DNA from: Phocaeicola salanitronis DSM 18170
GTDB taxonomy: Bacteria; Bacteroidota; Bacteroidia; Bacteroidales; Bacteroidaceae
Reading direction: 5' to 3'
Assembly (NCBI RefSeq): GCF_000190575.1
Contig: NC_015164.1
Coordinates: forward strand, 1,054,001 to 1,118,000
DNA length: 64,000 bases
Part shown: positions 1 to 8,519 of the stretch, piece after piece
Numbering within the stretch: position 1 is the stretch's first letter
Layout: each line of letters starts with the position of its first letter
The notes under the pieces: generated by a model
What the model was told of the DNA's origin: nothing
The model's database searches: none
Seen by the model: only the letters and a program-made list of their open reading frames with translations
Program-made: the position numbers and the translations under genes

Positions 1-748
1 ACTCCATGGAGGTCCTACGGGATTTCATGCTCGCGTATGGGACGCAGAACAAACCAGCAAGCAAAGTGTCACGCTCAGCTATTTATCGCAAGACGGCGAA
101 GAGGGATTCCCTGGAAACCTCCACGTACAAGTGATTTACACTTTCACCAACCAAAACGAATTTATCCTGACTTATACGGCAACAACCGACCGCACGACAT
201 TAGTCAACCTTACCCATCATGCTTTCTTCAGCCTTTCGGGCATTGCCAATCCGACTCCAAGCGTGGAAAACAACATTCTTACTATCAATGCAGACTTTTA
301 TACTCCGATAGATGAAGTATCTATCACAACAGGAGAAATCCTGAAAGTAGCGGATACTCCCATGGATTTCCGTACTCCACATACAGTAGGAAGCCGCATC
401 AACGAACCTTTCCAACAGTTAATCAACGGAAGCGGATACGACCACAATTATGTACTTAACAAACAAGAAGCGGGTACATTGACTTTCGCCGCCAAATGCG
501 TAGAACCTCAAAGCGGACGTTCACTTGAAGTATTTACTACAGAACCGGGCGTACAAGTATATACAGCCAATTGGCAAAGTGGTTTCAGCGGATGGCATGG
601 TGCCACATTCCCTGCACGCAGTGCCATTTGTTTTGAAGCACAACATTTCCCCGACACACCGAACAAGGGACATTTCCCCTCGGCTGTTCTGAATCCAGGC
701 GAAACCTATCACCAGGTGACCGTATATAAATTCGGCATAGAAAACTAA
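1..748 (+). CDS. galM: Aldose 1-epimerase (mutarotase), 5' end outside window
   Basis: The reading frame is open from base 2 to the stop at 748, about 248 residues, and the N-terminus lies upstream of the window. The enzyme interconverts alpha and beta anomers of galactose/glucose, feeding beta-galactose handling before galactokinase. Visible family features are LHGGPTGFHARVWDA at the left edge, the histidine region TLVNLTHHAFF, and a C-terminal FEAQHFPDTPNKG segment carrying the presumed catalytic Glu. It lies 33 bp before a sugar transporter, which is followed by galK, so the three form one galactose operon. The internal ATG at 131 is not the start, because homologous sequence continues upstream of it. 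The assignment is secure; only the start is missing. Confidence 0.93.
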   Translation, partial: LHGGPTGFHARVWDAEQTSKQSVTLSYLSQDGEEGFPGNLHVQVIYTFTNQNEFILTYTATTDRTTLVNLTHHAFFSLSGIANPTPSVENNILTINADFYTPIDEVSITTGEILKVADTPMDFRTPHTVGSRINEPFQQLINGSGYDHNYVLNKQEAGTLTFAAKCVEPQSGRSLEVFTTEPGVQVYTANWQSGFSGWHGATFPARSAICFEAQHFPDTPNKGHFPSAVLNPGETYHQVTVYKFGIEN

Positions 749-781
749 CCCTATTAATTACTAACCTCTTAATAAACAACC

Positions 782-2269
782 ATGAATCAACAAAAACAGA
801 ACGGTAATCTCATCGCAATCATCACCATGTTTTTCCTTTTTGCGATGATCTCTTTTGTTACCAATCTTGCCGCCCCGTTCGGCACTATTTGGAAAAACCA
901 ATATGCGGGAGCCAATACATTGGGTATGATGGGGAACATGATGAACTTCCTCGCTTATCTGTTTATGGGTATTCCGGCTGGAAACATGCTGGTGAAAATC
1001 GGATATAAGAAAACTGCCCTTATCGCTATGGCGGTAGGATTCTTAGGATTATTTACCCAATATGTTTCAAGCCTGGTAGGTGCTGACATCGCTGTATTCA
1101 GTATGGGCGCATACAGCATCAAGCTGAACTTCATTATTTATTTGTTAGGTGCATTCATCTGCGGCTTTTGCGTATGTATGCTCAATACAGTTGTAAACCC
1201 GATGCTGAATCTGTTAGGTGGCGGAGGCAACAAAGGTAACCAGCTTATCCAGGCCGGCGGTGCCCTGAACTCTTTGTCAGGTACGCTGACCCCGTTGTTC
1301 GTAGGTGTATTGATTGGAACCGTTACGCCTGAGACTGCAATGTCCGACGTGACTCCCCTGCTTTTCATTGCCATGGGCGTGTTCCTCCTTTCTTTTATTG
1401 TGATTTCGTTTGTGGCTATTCCCGAACCTCACTTGCATAAAGGAGACGTAAAAGAAGAAAAATTCAGCCACAGCCCCTGGAGTTTCCGTCATACGGTATT
1501 GGGCGTATTCGGTATCTTCGTATATGTAGGTATTGAAATCGGTATTCCGGGCACATTGAACTTCTACTTGGCAGATGCTTCGGACAAAGGAGCAGGCATC
1601 TTATTCAACGGTGCGGCTATCGGCGGAGCCATTGCTGCTATCTATTGGCTGCTCATGCTGGTAGGACGTCTTACCAGTACCATCATCAGCGGAAAGGTTT
1701 CTACCCGTACCCAGCTGATTACGGTATCTGCTACAGCCATTCTTTTCATTATCTTCGCTATCTTCATTCCGAAGAATGTAGGTATCAACGTACCGAAAAT
1801 CGTTTATGACCCGATTGCCAAGACCTCTGAAATACTGACGGAAGCCAAAGTTCCTGAAGCTACAATCAGCGCAATTATCGCTGATCCGTCAGGTGCAAAC
1901 CTCCAACAACATGAAGCGGAATTGACTCAAGCCAACTTGAAATTGTCTGACATCGAAGGCTCATTGAAGACTCCGAAAGTACCGGTGAGCGCCTTGTTCC
2001 TCGTACTTTGCGGTTTGTGCACTTCCATTATGTGGGGAGGAATCTTCAACCTTGCCGTAGAAGGATTAGGCAAATATACAGCCCAGGCATCCGGAATCTT
2101 CATGATGATGGTTGTGGGTGGTGGTATCTTCCCGCTTCTGCAACAAGTCATTTCCGACTCGGTCGGCTATATGGCAAGTTATTGGCTCATTGTCGCCATG
2201 TTGGCATACCTGTTATATTACGGACTGATAGGATGTAAAAACGTCAACAAAGATATTCCAGTAGACTAA
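782..2269 (+). CDS. Sugar (glucose/galactose-type) MFS transporter
   Basis: A 495-residue polytopic inner-membrane protein of the major facilitator superfamily. Its place between mutarotase and galactokinase makes it the probable galactose or glucose/galactose proton symporter. Hydrophobic segments begin at about residue 10 and continue through the protein. The N-terminal half carries the glycine-rich GGGGNKGNQLIQAGGALNSL region, seen in Bacteroidetes members of the FucP/GluP-like group. Unusual for the fold is a hydrophilic insert of about 70 residues (roughly 333-403), rich in Glu, Ala and Lys, between late membrane helices. Such inserts occur in Bacteroidetes homologues, but I do not know their role. 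The ATG at 782 is the first plausible start. Substrate is inferred from context. Confidence 0.88.
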   Translation: MNQQKQNGNLIAIITMFFLFAMISFVTNLAAPFGTIWKNQYAGANTLGMMGNMMNFLAYLFMGIPAGNMLVKIGYKKTALIAMAVGFLGLFTQYVSSLVGADIAVFSMGAYSIKLNFIIYLLGAFICGFCVCMLNTVVNPMLNLLGGGGNKGNQLIQAGGALNSLSGTLTPLFVGVLIGTVTPETAMSDVTPLLFIAMGVFLLSFIVISFVAIPEPHLHKGDVKEEKFSHSPWSFRHTVLGVFGIFVYVGIEIGIPGTLNFYLADASDKGAGILFNGAAIGGAIAAIYWLLMLVGRLTSTIISGKVSTRTQLITVSATAILFIIFAIFIPKNVGINVPKIVYDPIAKTSEILTEAKVPEATISAIIADPSGANLQQHEAELTQANLKLSDIEGSLKTPKVPVSALFLVLCGLCTSIMWGGIFNLAVEGLGKYTAQASGIFMMMVVGGGIFPLLQQVISDSVGYMASYWLIVAMLAYLLYYGLIGCKNVNKDIPVD

Positions 2270-2301
2270 TTTATTTATTAACTCATTAATTATAAAATAC
2301 C

Positions 2302-3456
2302 ATGGATATAGATTTCGTAAGAAGCCGTTTCATCAAACATTTCGATGGAACCACAGGAGCTATTTATACTTCACCCGGACGCATCAATCTTATTGGCGAA
2401 CATACCGATTATAACGGAGGATTTGTATTCCCCGGTGCAGTGGACAAAGGCATTACCGCCGAAATCAAACCGAATGGAAAAGACAAAGTCTGCGCTTATT
2501 CCATCGACTTGAAAGATTACGTAGAATTCGGTCTGAATGAAGAAGACGCTCCCAAGGCAAGTTGGGCACGTTACATTTTCGGTGTATGCCGCGAAATGAT
2601 TAAACGTGGCGTAGATGTAAAAGGATTCAATACCGCATTCGCGGGCGATGTTCCTCTGGGTGCAGGTATGTCATCATCTGCCGCACTTGAATCCACTTTT
2701 GCATACGCATTGAACGACTTGTTCGGTGACAATAAGATTGACAAGTTCGAATTGGCAAAAGTAGGTCAGGCTACCGAACACAACTATTGCGGTGTAAACT
2801 GCGGTATCATGGACCAGTTCGCTTCTGTATTCGGCAAAGAGGGTCACTTGATGCGCCTTGATTGCCGTTCATTGGAATATAAATACTATCCGTTCCGTCC
2901 CGAGGGCTACCGTTTGGTATTGGTAGACTCAGTGGTTAAACACGAACTGGCTTCTTCTGCCTACAACAAACGCCGCCAAAGTTGCGAAAACGTGGTAGCC
3001 GCTATCAAGAAAAACCATCCGGAAGTAGAATTCCTGCGCGATTGCAACATGGATATGCTGAGCGAAGTGAAAGCGGATGTATCGGAAGAAGATTACAAAC
3101 GTGCTGAATATGTCATCGAAGAAATCCAACGCGTATTGGATGTATGTGACGCCCTGGAACGCGGCGATTATGAAACCGTAGGGCAAAAGATGTTCGAAAC
3201 CCACCACGGCATGAGCAAACTGTATGAAGTAAGTTGCGAAGAACTGGACTTCTTAAACGATATCGCTTTCGATTGCGGAGTAACCGGCTCACGCGTCATG
3301 GGCGGCGGATTCGGCGGATGCACCATCAACTTGGTGAAGAACGAATTGTACGAAACCTTCATCACAACTGCCAAAGAACAGTTCAAGAAGAAATTCGGAC
3401 GTTCACCCAAAGTATATGATGTAGTTATCAGCGACGGCTCGCACCGCGTTTGCTAA
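2302..3456 (+). CDS. galK: Galactokinase
   Basis: A 384-residue cytoplasmic GHMP-family kinase that phosphorylates galactose to galactose-1-phosphate in the Leloir pathway. All three family motifs are visible. The galactokinase signature GRINLIGEHTDYNGGF lies near residues 25-40, the ATP-binding PLGAGMSSSAALE near 118-130, and the C-terminal GGGFGGCTINLV near 335-346. Length is normal for the family. It is the last gene of the galM-transporter-galK operon. A hairpin with an 8-bp stem followed by T residues (3482-3520) lies just downstream and is a likely terminator. Its own upstream gap is only 32 bp, so transcription is probably from the operon promoter outside the window. Confidence 0.97.
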   Translation: MDIDFVRSRFIKHFDGTTGAIYTSPGRINLIGEHTDYNGGFVFPGAVDKGITAEIKPNGKDKVCAYSIDLKDYVEFGLNEEDAPKASWARYIFGVCREMIKRGVDVKGFNTAFAGDVPLGAGMSSSAALESTFAYALNDLFGDNKIDKFELAKVGQATEHNYCGVNCGIMDQFASVFGKEGHLMRLDCRSLEYKYYPFRPEGYRLVLVDSVVKHELASSAYNKRRQSCENVVAAIKKNHPEVEFLRDCNMDMLSEVKADVSEEDYKRAEYVIEEIQRVLDVCDALERGDYETVGQKMFETHHGMSKLYEVSCEELDFLNDIAFDCGVTGSRVMGGGFGGCTINLVKNELYETFITTAKEQFKKKFGRSPKVYDVVISDGSHRVC

Positions 3457-3481
3457 AAACAAACATTCATAACACATACGC

Positions 3482-3520
3482 GAGGCTGCTTCAGGGAATA
3501 CACATGAGGCAGCCTCTTTA
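3482..3520 (+). terminator. Rho-independent-like terminator after galK
   Basis: The arms GAGGCTGC (3482-3489) and GCAGCCTC (3509-3516) pair perfectly and are followed by a T-rich stretch. The hairpin lies 25 bp after the galK stop and ends just before the next gene at 3532. Confidence 0.7.
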
Positions 3521-3531
3521 TTCATACATCT

Positions 3532-4104
3532 ATGGAAAGCAATGCGATTATCTACATAAAAAACATGGTATGCCGACGCTGCATTATCATCGTTACCCAA
3601 ATATTCCAAAAACACGGCACCGAACCTTTGGACGTCCAGTTAGGCAAAGTAACCCTTTCCAAGCCGATTTCAAAAAAAGAATTGGAACCGATACAGCAAG
3701 AGCTGGAGAATTGCGGATTTGAAGTGATTGATGACAAACGTACCCGCATCATCGAACAGATACGCACAGCCGTTATCCAATATGTACATTACAATGATGC
3801 TCCGAAAAAGAAAAACCTATCAGACTATATCAGCAGCCAATGCAAACGGGAGTATAGCCTGCTCAGCAAATTATTCGCAGAAACAAACGGCATTACCATT
3901 GAAAAATACTACATCGCCCAGAAAATCGAACGCGTGAAAGAACTACTCATCTATGGTGAACTAAGCATCAGCGAAATAGCCGACAAGCTGCATTATTCAA
4001 GCAGTGCGCACCTAAGCACGCAATTCCGTTCCGTCACGGGGCTATCTCCCACTCAATTCAAGCAACTGAAAAATCCTCAACTAAAGCCATTAGATGAGGT
4101 ATAA
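3532..4104 (+). CDS. AraC-family regulator with N-terminal HMA-like (metal) domain
   Basis: This 190-residue protein appears to be a compact fusion. Residues about 5-70 resemble a heavy-metal-associated (ferredoxin-like) fold, with a CRRC pair at about residues 14-17 in the usual metal-binding loop position. Residues about 95-180 are an AraC-type double helix-turn-helix (KLFAETNGITIEKYYIAQ, SISEIADKLHYSSSAHLSTQF, VTGLSPTQFK). Known Bacteroidetes proteins of this layout sit beside copper or heavy-metal exporters, and a metal-responsive role is inferred from that. No transporter is adjacent here, so the target is unknown. The effector could also be unrelated to metal. The gene stands alone between the galactose operon and a convergent permease gene. 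Confidence 0.75.
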   Translation: MESNAIIYIKNMVCRRCIIIVTQIFQKHGTEPLDVQLGKVTLSKPISKKELEPIQQELENCGFEVIDDKRTRIIEQIRTAVIQYVHYNDAPKKKNLSDYISSQCKREYSLLSKLFAETNGITIEKYYIAQKIERVKELLIYGELSISEIADKLHYSSSAHLSTQFRSVTGLSPTQFKQLKNPQLKPLDEV

Positions 4105-4173
4105 GGAGACATTACCTGCCTAAATCCTCCAACTTACTTATCCATGAGTGCCAAGATGTATAGCTGCGTTGCT

Positions 4174-4240
4174 TGTAAGATTAATAATCTTCATGCTGTA
4201 AGATTATTAATCTTACACGTGTAGGATTATTAATCTTACA
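4174..4240. repeat. Three tandem near-palindromic units
   Basis: Three copies of a near-palindrome built on GTAAGATTATTAATCTTAC occupy 4174-4191 (shortened), 4197-4217 and 4220-4240 in the gap between the HMA-AraC gene and the convergent permease gene. The last two also pair with each other as a larger inverted repeat centred on ACACGTGT (4215-4222). This could be a binding-site array or a terminator-like structure for the two convergent genes. Confidence 0.75.
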
Positions 4241-4317
4241 GCAAGGTTAGCTATGTTGCCCGCAGAGTTAAATTAAGTCCGAAGCCTATTGGCACATGCA
4301 AACATCTCCTGTCCCAC

Positions 4318-5565
4318 TTATTCGAAACGGATAGAACGTGCCGGAAGAATGCGGCTAATGAGGTAAGAAGGACCGACCAGCATCAGAACGGAAACGGCAA
4401 GCGTACCCACATTCAACAAGAGCCATACCCCTACATTCAACTCGACAGGTACGGCATCGATGTAATAAACCGCCGGGTCTAACTTGATGAGATGAAAGAA
4501 ATGCTGCAGGGCACAACATGTAAGCGCCAGCACATTCCCCCAAACCATTCCCTTTCGAATCAAGAAAACAGCAAGCATCAGAAAAACCTTCCGGACAGAT
4601 GTATTATCAGCCCCCAACGCTTTCAGGATACCTATCATATTTGTCCGCTCCAGAATGATAATCAGCAATCCGGATATCATGGTGAACCCCGCCACTCCTA
4701 CCATCAAGATAAGAATCACCCATACATTGACGTCCAATAAGCCGAGCCATGCAAAAATCTGAGGGTACACCTCTTCTACTGTTTGCGAATAATATTTTCC
4801 CCCGTACCTGTCGGTTTTCCCATAGAAGAAAGAAAGCATCTGCTCGTTTGTTTCATTCAAGCGCGCATAGTCACTCACACTGACTTCCAAGCCTCCTACC
4901 TGCCCTTCCTTCCAATTATTCAATCGCACTACCGTGCGCAAATCGGTCAGCAGGAACAAATCGTCATACGAAGAGAAGTTGGTCTGATAAATGCCCGCTA
5001 CCGTCAAACGGCGTGCCCGGATATTGTTTTCCACATAATAGGTAGAAAGCTTGTCGCCTACTTTTACGCCCAGCTTATCCGCAATAGTCTTTGACACCAA
5101 GACCTGAAAAGAAGATACCGAATCGGCGAAAGCCGGGATTTCGCCTTCCAGCAAATGACGTTTAAGAAAAGTCAGGTCGTACTCCTGGCTTACCCCTTTC
5201 AGCACAATGCCCTGAAAGTTATCCGAAGTCATAATCATCCCCGGCTTGGTGGCATAACGCTGCACATGCCTGACGCCCGGCATTGCGCCTAAAACCGACA
5301 TCAAACTATCATCGCCTACAATCGGCGTCACCTGATACGACTGCACTTCATCCAGGCTCGTAATCAGGATATCCGACCCCAATCCGATAACCTTGTCGCG
5401 CACTTCATGCTTAAATCCGATAACTACCGCCACCGAAATAATCATGACCGCCAAACCGATGGCAATCCCCGCAATAGCAATGCGCACGGCAGGCTTCGAA
5501 ACGTTTCTTTCGCCTTCTTCCTTATTCTTATAGATACGGCGCGCGATGAAGAGCTTCCAGTCCAT
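4318..5565 (-). CDS. LolC/LolE-type ABC transporter permease (FtsX-like)
   Basis: A 415-residue inner-membrane protein of the MacB/FtsX permease superfamily. An N-terminal membrane helix (IAGIAIGLAVMIISVAVVIG) is followed by a large periplasmic domain of about 220 residues and three C-terminal helices (VWVILILMVGVAGFTMISG and two more). This is the architecture of the lipoprotein-releasing permeases LolC/LolE, which with LolD extract lipoproteins from the inner membrane. The ATPase is not adjacent. I chose the ATG at 5565. A TTG codon lies two codons upstream, but the ATG fits the family N-terminus DWKLFIARRIY. The start lies 2 bp after the aminotransferase stop, so the two genes are probably co-transcribed. 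Confidence 0.8.
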   Translation of the reverse strand: MDWKLFIARRIYKNKEEGERNVSKPAVRIAIAGIAIGLAVMIISVAVVIGFKHEVRDKVIGLGSDILITSLDEVQSYQVTPIVGDDSLMSVLGAMPGVRHVQRYATKPGMIMTSDNFQGIVLKGVSQEYDLTFLKRHLLEGEIPAFADSVSSFQVLVSKTIADKLGVKVGDKLSTYYVENNIRARRLTVAGIYQTNFSSYDDLFLLTDLRTVVRLNNWKEGQVGGLEVSVSDYARLNETNEQMLSFFYGKTDRYGGKYYSQTVEEVYPQIFAWLGLLDVNVWVILILMVGVAGFTMISGLLIIILERTNMIGILKALGADNTSVRKVFLMLAVFLIRKGMVWGNVLALTCCALQHFFHLIKLDPAVYYIDAVPVELNVGVWLLLNVGTLAVSVLMLVGPSYLISRILPARSIRFE

Positions 5566-5567
5566 GG

Positions 5568-6770
5568 TCAATCATCTACCCGTCCGGGATAAGCTTCGAG
5601 CGCTTTACGCAAGACAAACAAAGCGCGTACCAAGTCTTCTTTCTTCAACACATACGCCAGACGCACTTCATTATGCCCGGCTCCGGGAGTCGTGTAAAAT
5701 CCGGCTGCAGGAGCAAGCATGACGGTCTCGCCTTCGTAATTGAAATCACTCAGACACCACGCACAGAACTTCTCGCTATCGTCTACCGGCAATTTGGCTA
5801 CGGTATAAAAAGCGCCCATCGGTATCGGCGAGTAAACTCCGGGAATACGGTTCAATCCGTCAATCAGGCATTTACGGCGTTCCACGTATTCATCATACGT
5901 CTCACGCGTATATTCTTCCGGCTCGTCCAATGAGGCTTCTGCCGCAATCTGCCCAATCAAAGGAGGGCTCAAACGAGCCTGGCAAAACTTCATGACCGCC
6001 TTGCGCACTTCTTTATTCTTTGTTATCAGCGCACCGATACGGATGCCGCATTCCGAATAACGCTTCGACACCGAATCAATCAGCACCACGTTCTGTTCGA
6101 TTCCTTCCAGATGGCATGCCGAGATATAGGGAGAACCTGTATAGATAAACTCACGGTACACTTCGTCCGAGAACAAGAACAAGTCGTATTTCTTCACCAA
6201 ATCCCGTATCTGGTTCATTTCACGCCGCGTATAAAGATACCCCGTCGGATTATTCGGGTTGCAAATCAAGATTCCTTTGGTCCGCTCGTTAATCAGTTCT
6301 TCAAACTTCTCTACTTTCGGCAAAGAAAACCCTTCCTCGATGGTAGTTGTGACCGTGCGGATAACTGCCCCCGCCGATATGGCAAATGCCATGTAATTCG
6401 CATAAGCCGGTTCGGGCACAATGATTTCATCTCCCGGATTCAGACAACTCATGAAAGCGAACAATACGGCTTCCGAACCGCCTGTAGTCACAATGATATC
6501 ATCGGCATCCAACAGGATGTCGTACTTCTTATAATACCCTACAAGCTTCTCGCGATAGCTTCGGTACCCCTGGCTCGGGCTGTATTCCAAAACTGTACGG
6601 TCTATATGGCGAATCGCTTCAAGGGCCGCTCGCGGAGTAGGAAGGTCTGGCTGACCGATATTCAGGTGATATACACGAATCCCTCTCTCCTTAGCAGCTT
6701 CTGCCAATGGCGCCAACTTGCGAATCGGCGACTCCGGCATTTCATTTCCTCGAATGGATATATGTGGCAT
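5568..6770 (-). CDS. PLP-dependent aminotransferase, class I/II
   Basis: A 400-residue fold-type I aminotransferase, probably acting on aspartate, aromatic or other amino acids. Visible landmarks are YHLNIGQPDLPTP near the N-terminus, TTGGSEAVLFA for cofactor phosphate contacts, NPNNPTGYLYTR, the FSDEVYREF aspartate region, and the PLP lysine in DSVSKRYSECGIRIG at about residue 236. I placed the start at 6770 (MPHISIRG). The frame remains open upstream, but that extension is hydrophobic and not typical of the family. The gene lies directly before the LolC/E-type permease with only 2 bp between. Exact substrate cannot be told from sequence. Confidence 0.87.
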   Translation of the reverse strand: MPHISIRGNEMPESPIRKLAPLAEAAKERGIRVYHLNIGQPDLPTPRAALEAIRHIDRTVLEYSPSQGYRSYREKLVGYYKKYDILLDADDIIVTTGGSEAVLFAFMSCLNPGDEIIVPEPAYANYMAFAISAGAVIRTVTTTIEEGFSLPKVEKFEELINERTKGILICNPNNPTGYLYTRREMNQIRDLVKKYDLFLFSDEVYREFIYTGSPYISACHLEGIEQNVVLIDSVSKRYSECGIRIGALITKNKEVRKAVMKFCQARLSPPLIGQIAAEASLDEPEEYTRETYDEYVERRKCLIDGLNRIPGVYSPIPMGAFYTVAKLPVDDSEKFCAWCLSDFNYEGETVMLAPAAGFYTTPGAGHNEVRLAYVLKKEDLVRALFVLRKALEAYPGRVDD

Positions 6771-6981
6771 AGAATATATGAATTTTAAAATATGGTCGCA
6801 AAGATAAACCGAAAGAATAAAACCCGCAAACATTTCCGCCGAAATAAATCAACTCTTAACCCTAAACAGGGACTAAACTCTATCAAAAAACATAAAAACG
6901 CCCCTCTTTCTCTCGGGTTATTCAGAAAAAGCCCGTATATTCGTCCACGTTAATAATTGCCTTCATTTTAACTTAACGATT

Positions 6982-8217
6982 ATGGATTTATATTTACTCA
7001 TCTTCACTACCGGAACATATATCGCAGAACAAACGTACGAAAGTCATAAAGAATTGTTCATCGCGCTCGAAAAGCATTTCACCTTGCATCTTGTAAACTA
7101 CACGAAAGCGGAAACCATCCCGTCCAACGCATACAAGATGGGGTTTATCGGAAGCGGAGGCGTGGAAGATAAAGTAATTCAGAACTTCAGCAGCTTTTCG
7201 TATCCCATCACGTTATTGACCGACGGGCTGAACAACTCGCTTGCCGCCGCGCTCGAAGTTTCCGCATGTTTCGGATATAAAGACATGAAGGTACGCATCA
7301 TCCACGGAAGCATCCCTGAGATGGTCGAACAGGTATTAATCCATCACCGCGCCTTTGCCGCCAAGCGCTCGCTGAAAGGAAAACGGATTGGCGTAATAGG
7401 CACGCCCGCCCCCTGGCTGGTCGCAAGCCACGTCGATTACCTGTTGGCAAGCCAACGGTGGGGAGTGACGTATGTAGACATTCCGATTGAAGAAGTATTC
7501 AAACGTTTCTATGCCATTACCGACGATGAAATCGGCATGCAAGCCTCCATCTTCGCCAACCGGGCGAAAGCATGCCAGGACACTACCCCCGACGACCTCT
7601 TGCGCGCCATGAGGCTCTATAAAGCCGTAAAGGATGTATGCGCCGAACAAAAGCTGGATGCCGTGACCTTGTCTTCCGACCAATGCATCAGCCAGCTGAA
7701 TGCTACCGGAAACGTAACTTCAGCCCTGTTGACCGATGAGGGCATTCCAGCCGGAGGCGAAGGCGACCTGCAAACCATTATGACCATGCTAATGGCGTAT
7801 GCCATAACAGGCAAACCCACTTTCATGGGCAATCCTTCCTTTATCGACCGCAAAAGGAACGAACTGATTTTGGCGCATTGCTCCGTACCCACTAAAATGG
7901 TAGACGAATTCATCATCCGCGACCATTTCGAAACCGGGCGAGGCATCGGGCTGCAAGGGCTGATGCACGAAGGCGACATCACCCTATTCAAATGCGGAGG
8001 AGAATGCCTGGACGAATATTACGTATCGGAAGGATACCTTGTAGAAAACACAAACCTAATCTCGGCATGCCGCACCCAGTTCCGCCTGAAAATGAACAAG
8101 CCGGTAGACTATTTCCTGAACAATCCGATAGGGAACCATCACGTCCTGATACAAGGGCATCATGCTGCTGCCCTGCAAGAGTTTATGCAGCTGAACCGAT
8201 GCAAACTGAGGGAATAA
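6982..8217 (+). CDS. L-fucose isomerase-like protein
   Basis: A 411-residue soluble protein resembling the L-fucose/L-arabinose isomerase superfamily, with an N-terminal Rossmann-like part (residues 1-170) and a central SSDQCISQLNATGNVTSALL stretch followed by DEGIPAGGEGDLQTIMTM. Conserved acidic and His residues in the second half (EGDLQTI, ALQEF, GHHAAAL) are those expected to bind the catalytic metal. It is shorter than classical FucI (about 590 residues), so the true substrate may differ and the name is only a family label. It is the last host gene before the integrated element. A promoter-like box and the old start of the DUF4494 gene follow it. Confidence 0.6.
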   Translation: MDLYLLIFTTGTYIAEQTYESHKELFIALEKHFTLHLVNYTKAETIPSNAYKMGFIGSGGVEDKVIQNFSSFSYPITLLTDGLNNSLAAALEVSACFGYKDMKVRIIHGSIPEMVEQVLIHHRAFAAKRSLKGKRIGVIGTPAPWLVASHVDYLLASQRWGVTYVDIPIEEVFKRFYAITDDEIGMQASIFANRAKACQDTTPDDLLRAMRLYKAVKDVCAEQKLDAVTLSSDQCISQLNATGNVTSALLTDEGIPAGGEGDLQTIMTMLMAYAITGKPTFMGNPSFIDRKRNELILAHCSVPTKMVDEFIIRDHFETGRGIGLQGLMHEGDITLFKCGGECLDEYYVSEGYLVENTNLISACRTQFRLKMNKPVDYFLNNPIGNHHVLIQGHHAAALQEFMQLNRCKLRE

Positions 8218-8264
8218 TCGGAAAATAATCATGCCGCGGGGATGCATCATTCCAAATTTTAATG

Positions 8265-8272
8265 TACATTTG
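8265..8272 (+). promoter_or_regulatory. Original -7 box of the interrupted DUF4494 gene
   Basis: TACATTTG matches the Bacteroides -7 consensus TAnnTTTG and lies 33 bp before the ATG at 8305. It was presumably the promoter of the host gene before integration. It now transcribes only the truncated leader peptide and possibly into the element. Confidence 0.5.
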
Positions 8273-8304
8273 CAAGAAATTAATCTCACAAAACGAATAG
8301 AAAT

Positions 8305-8361
8305 ATGATGCATAACTGGTTCGAGTGCAAAACCATCAATATCCTAAACGTAATTTTCTAA
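8305..8361 (+). pseudogene. Severed 5' end of the DUF4494 gene at attL
   Basis: The ATG at 8305 opens MMHNWFECK, nearly the same start as the intact DUF4494 gene at 16845 (MLHNWFECK). The frame then enters element sequence and stops after 18 codons (TINILNVIF). This is the old start of that gene, cut off by the integration, still with its own promoter-like box. The joined sequence 8305-8332 plus 16873 onward recreates an uninterrupted reading frame. Confidence 0.85.
8311..8332 (+). other. attL core of the integrated element
   Basis: A 22-bp sequence here and at 16851-16872 is identical except for one base (C at 8322, T at 16862). It encodes HNWFECK in both copies. These are the two ends of the element. 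The tyrosine recombinase gene begins 188 bp inside this end. Confidence 0.85.
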
Positions 8362-8368
8362 CTGATTG

Positions 8369-8489
8369 ATTTGCACGCTTTAGAATCTTTAATATCAAAG
8401 ACACTAAGGTGTGCATATAAAGTTGTATCTTTGCAAAAAGTGTGCAATAGATGGTGCAAAACAGGATTTTTCCCTTATTTTGAGACTTG
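8369..8489 (+). promoter_or_regulatory. Repeated TGTGCA/TTGCAC motifs and integrase promoter
   Basis: Between attL and the integrase there are several related short motifs in both orientations: TTGCACGC, GTGTGCAT, GTGTGCAA, GGTGCAAA and TTGCACAC. A -7 box TATCTTTG lies at 8426-8433. Repeats of this kind near an att core are what arm-type integrase or excisionase binding sites look like. They could also be operators that autoregulate the integrase. Confidence 0.45.
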
Positions 8490-8519
8490 CACACACTTAA
8501 AAAAGTCAGATATAGAAAA

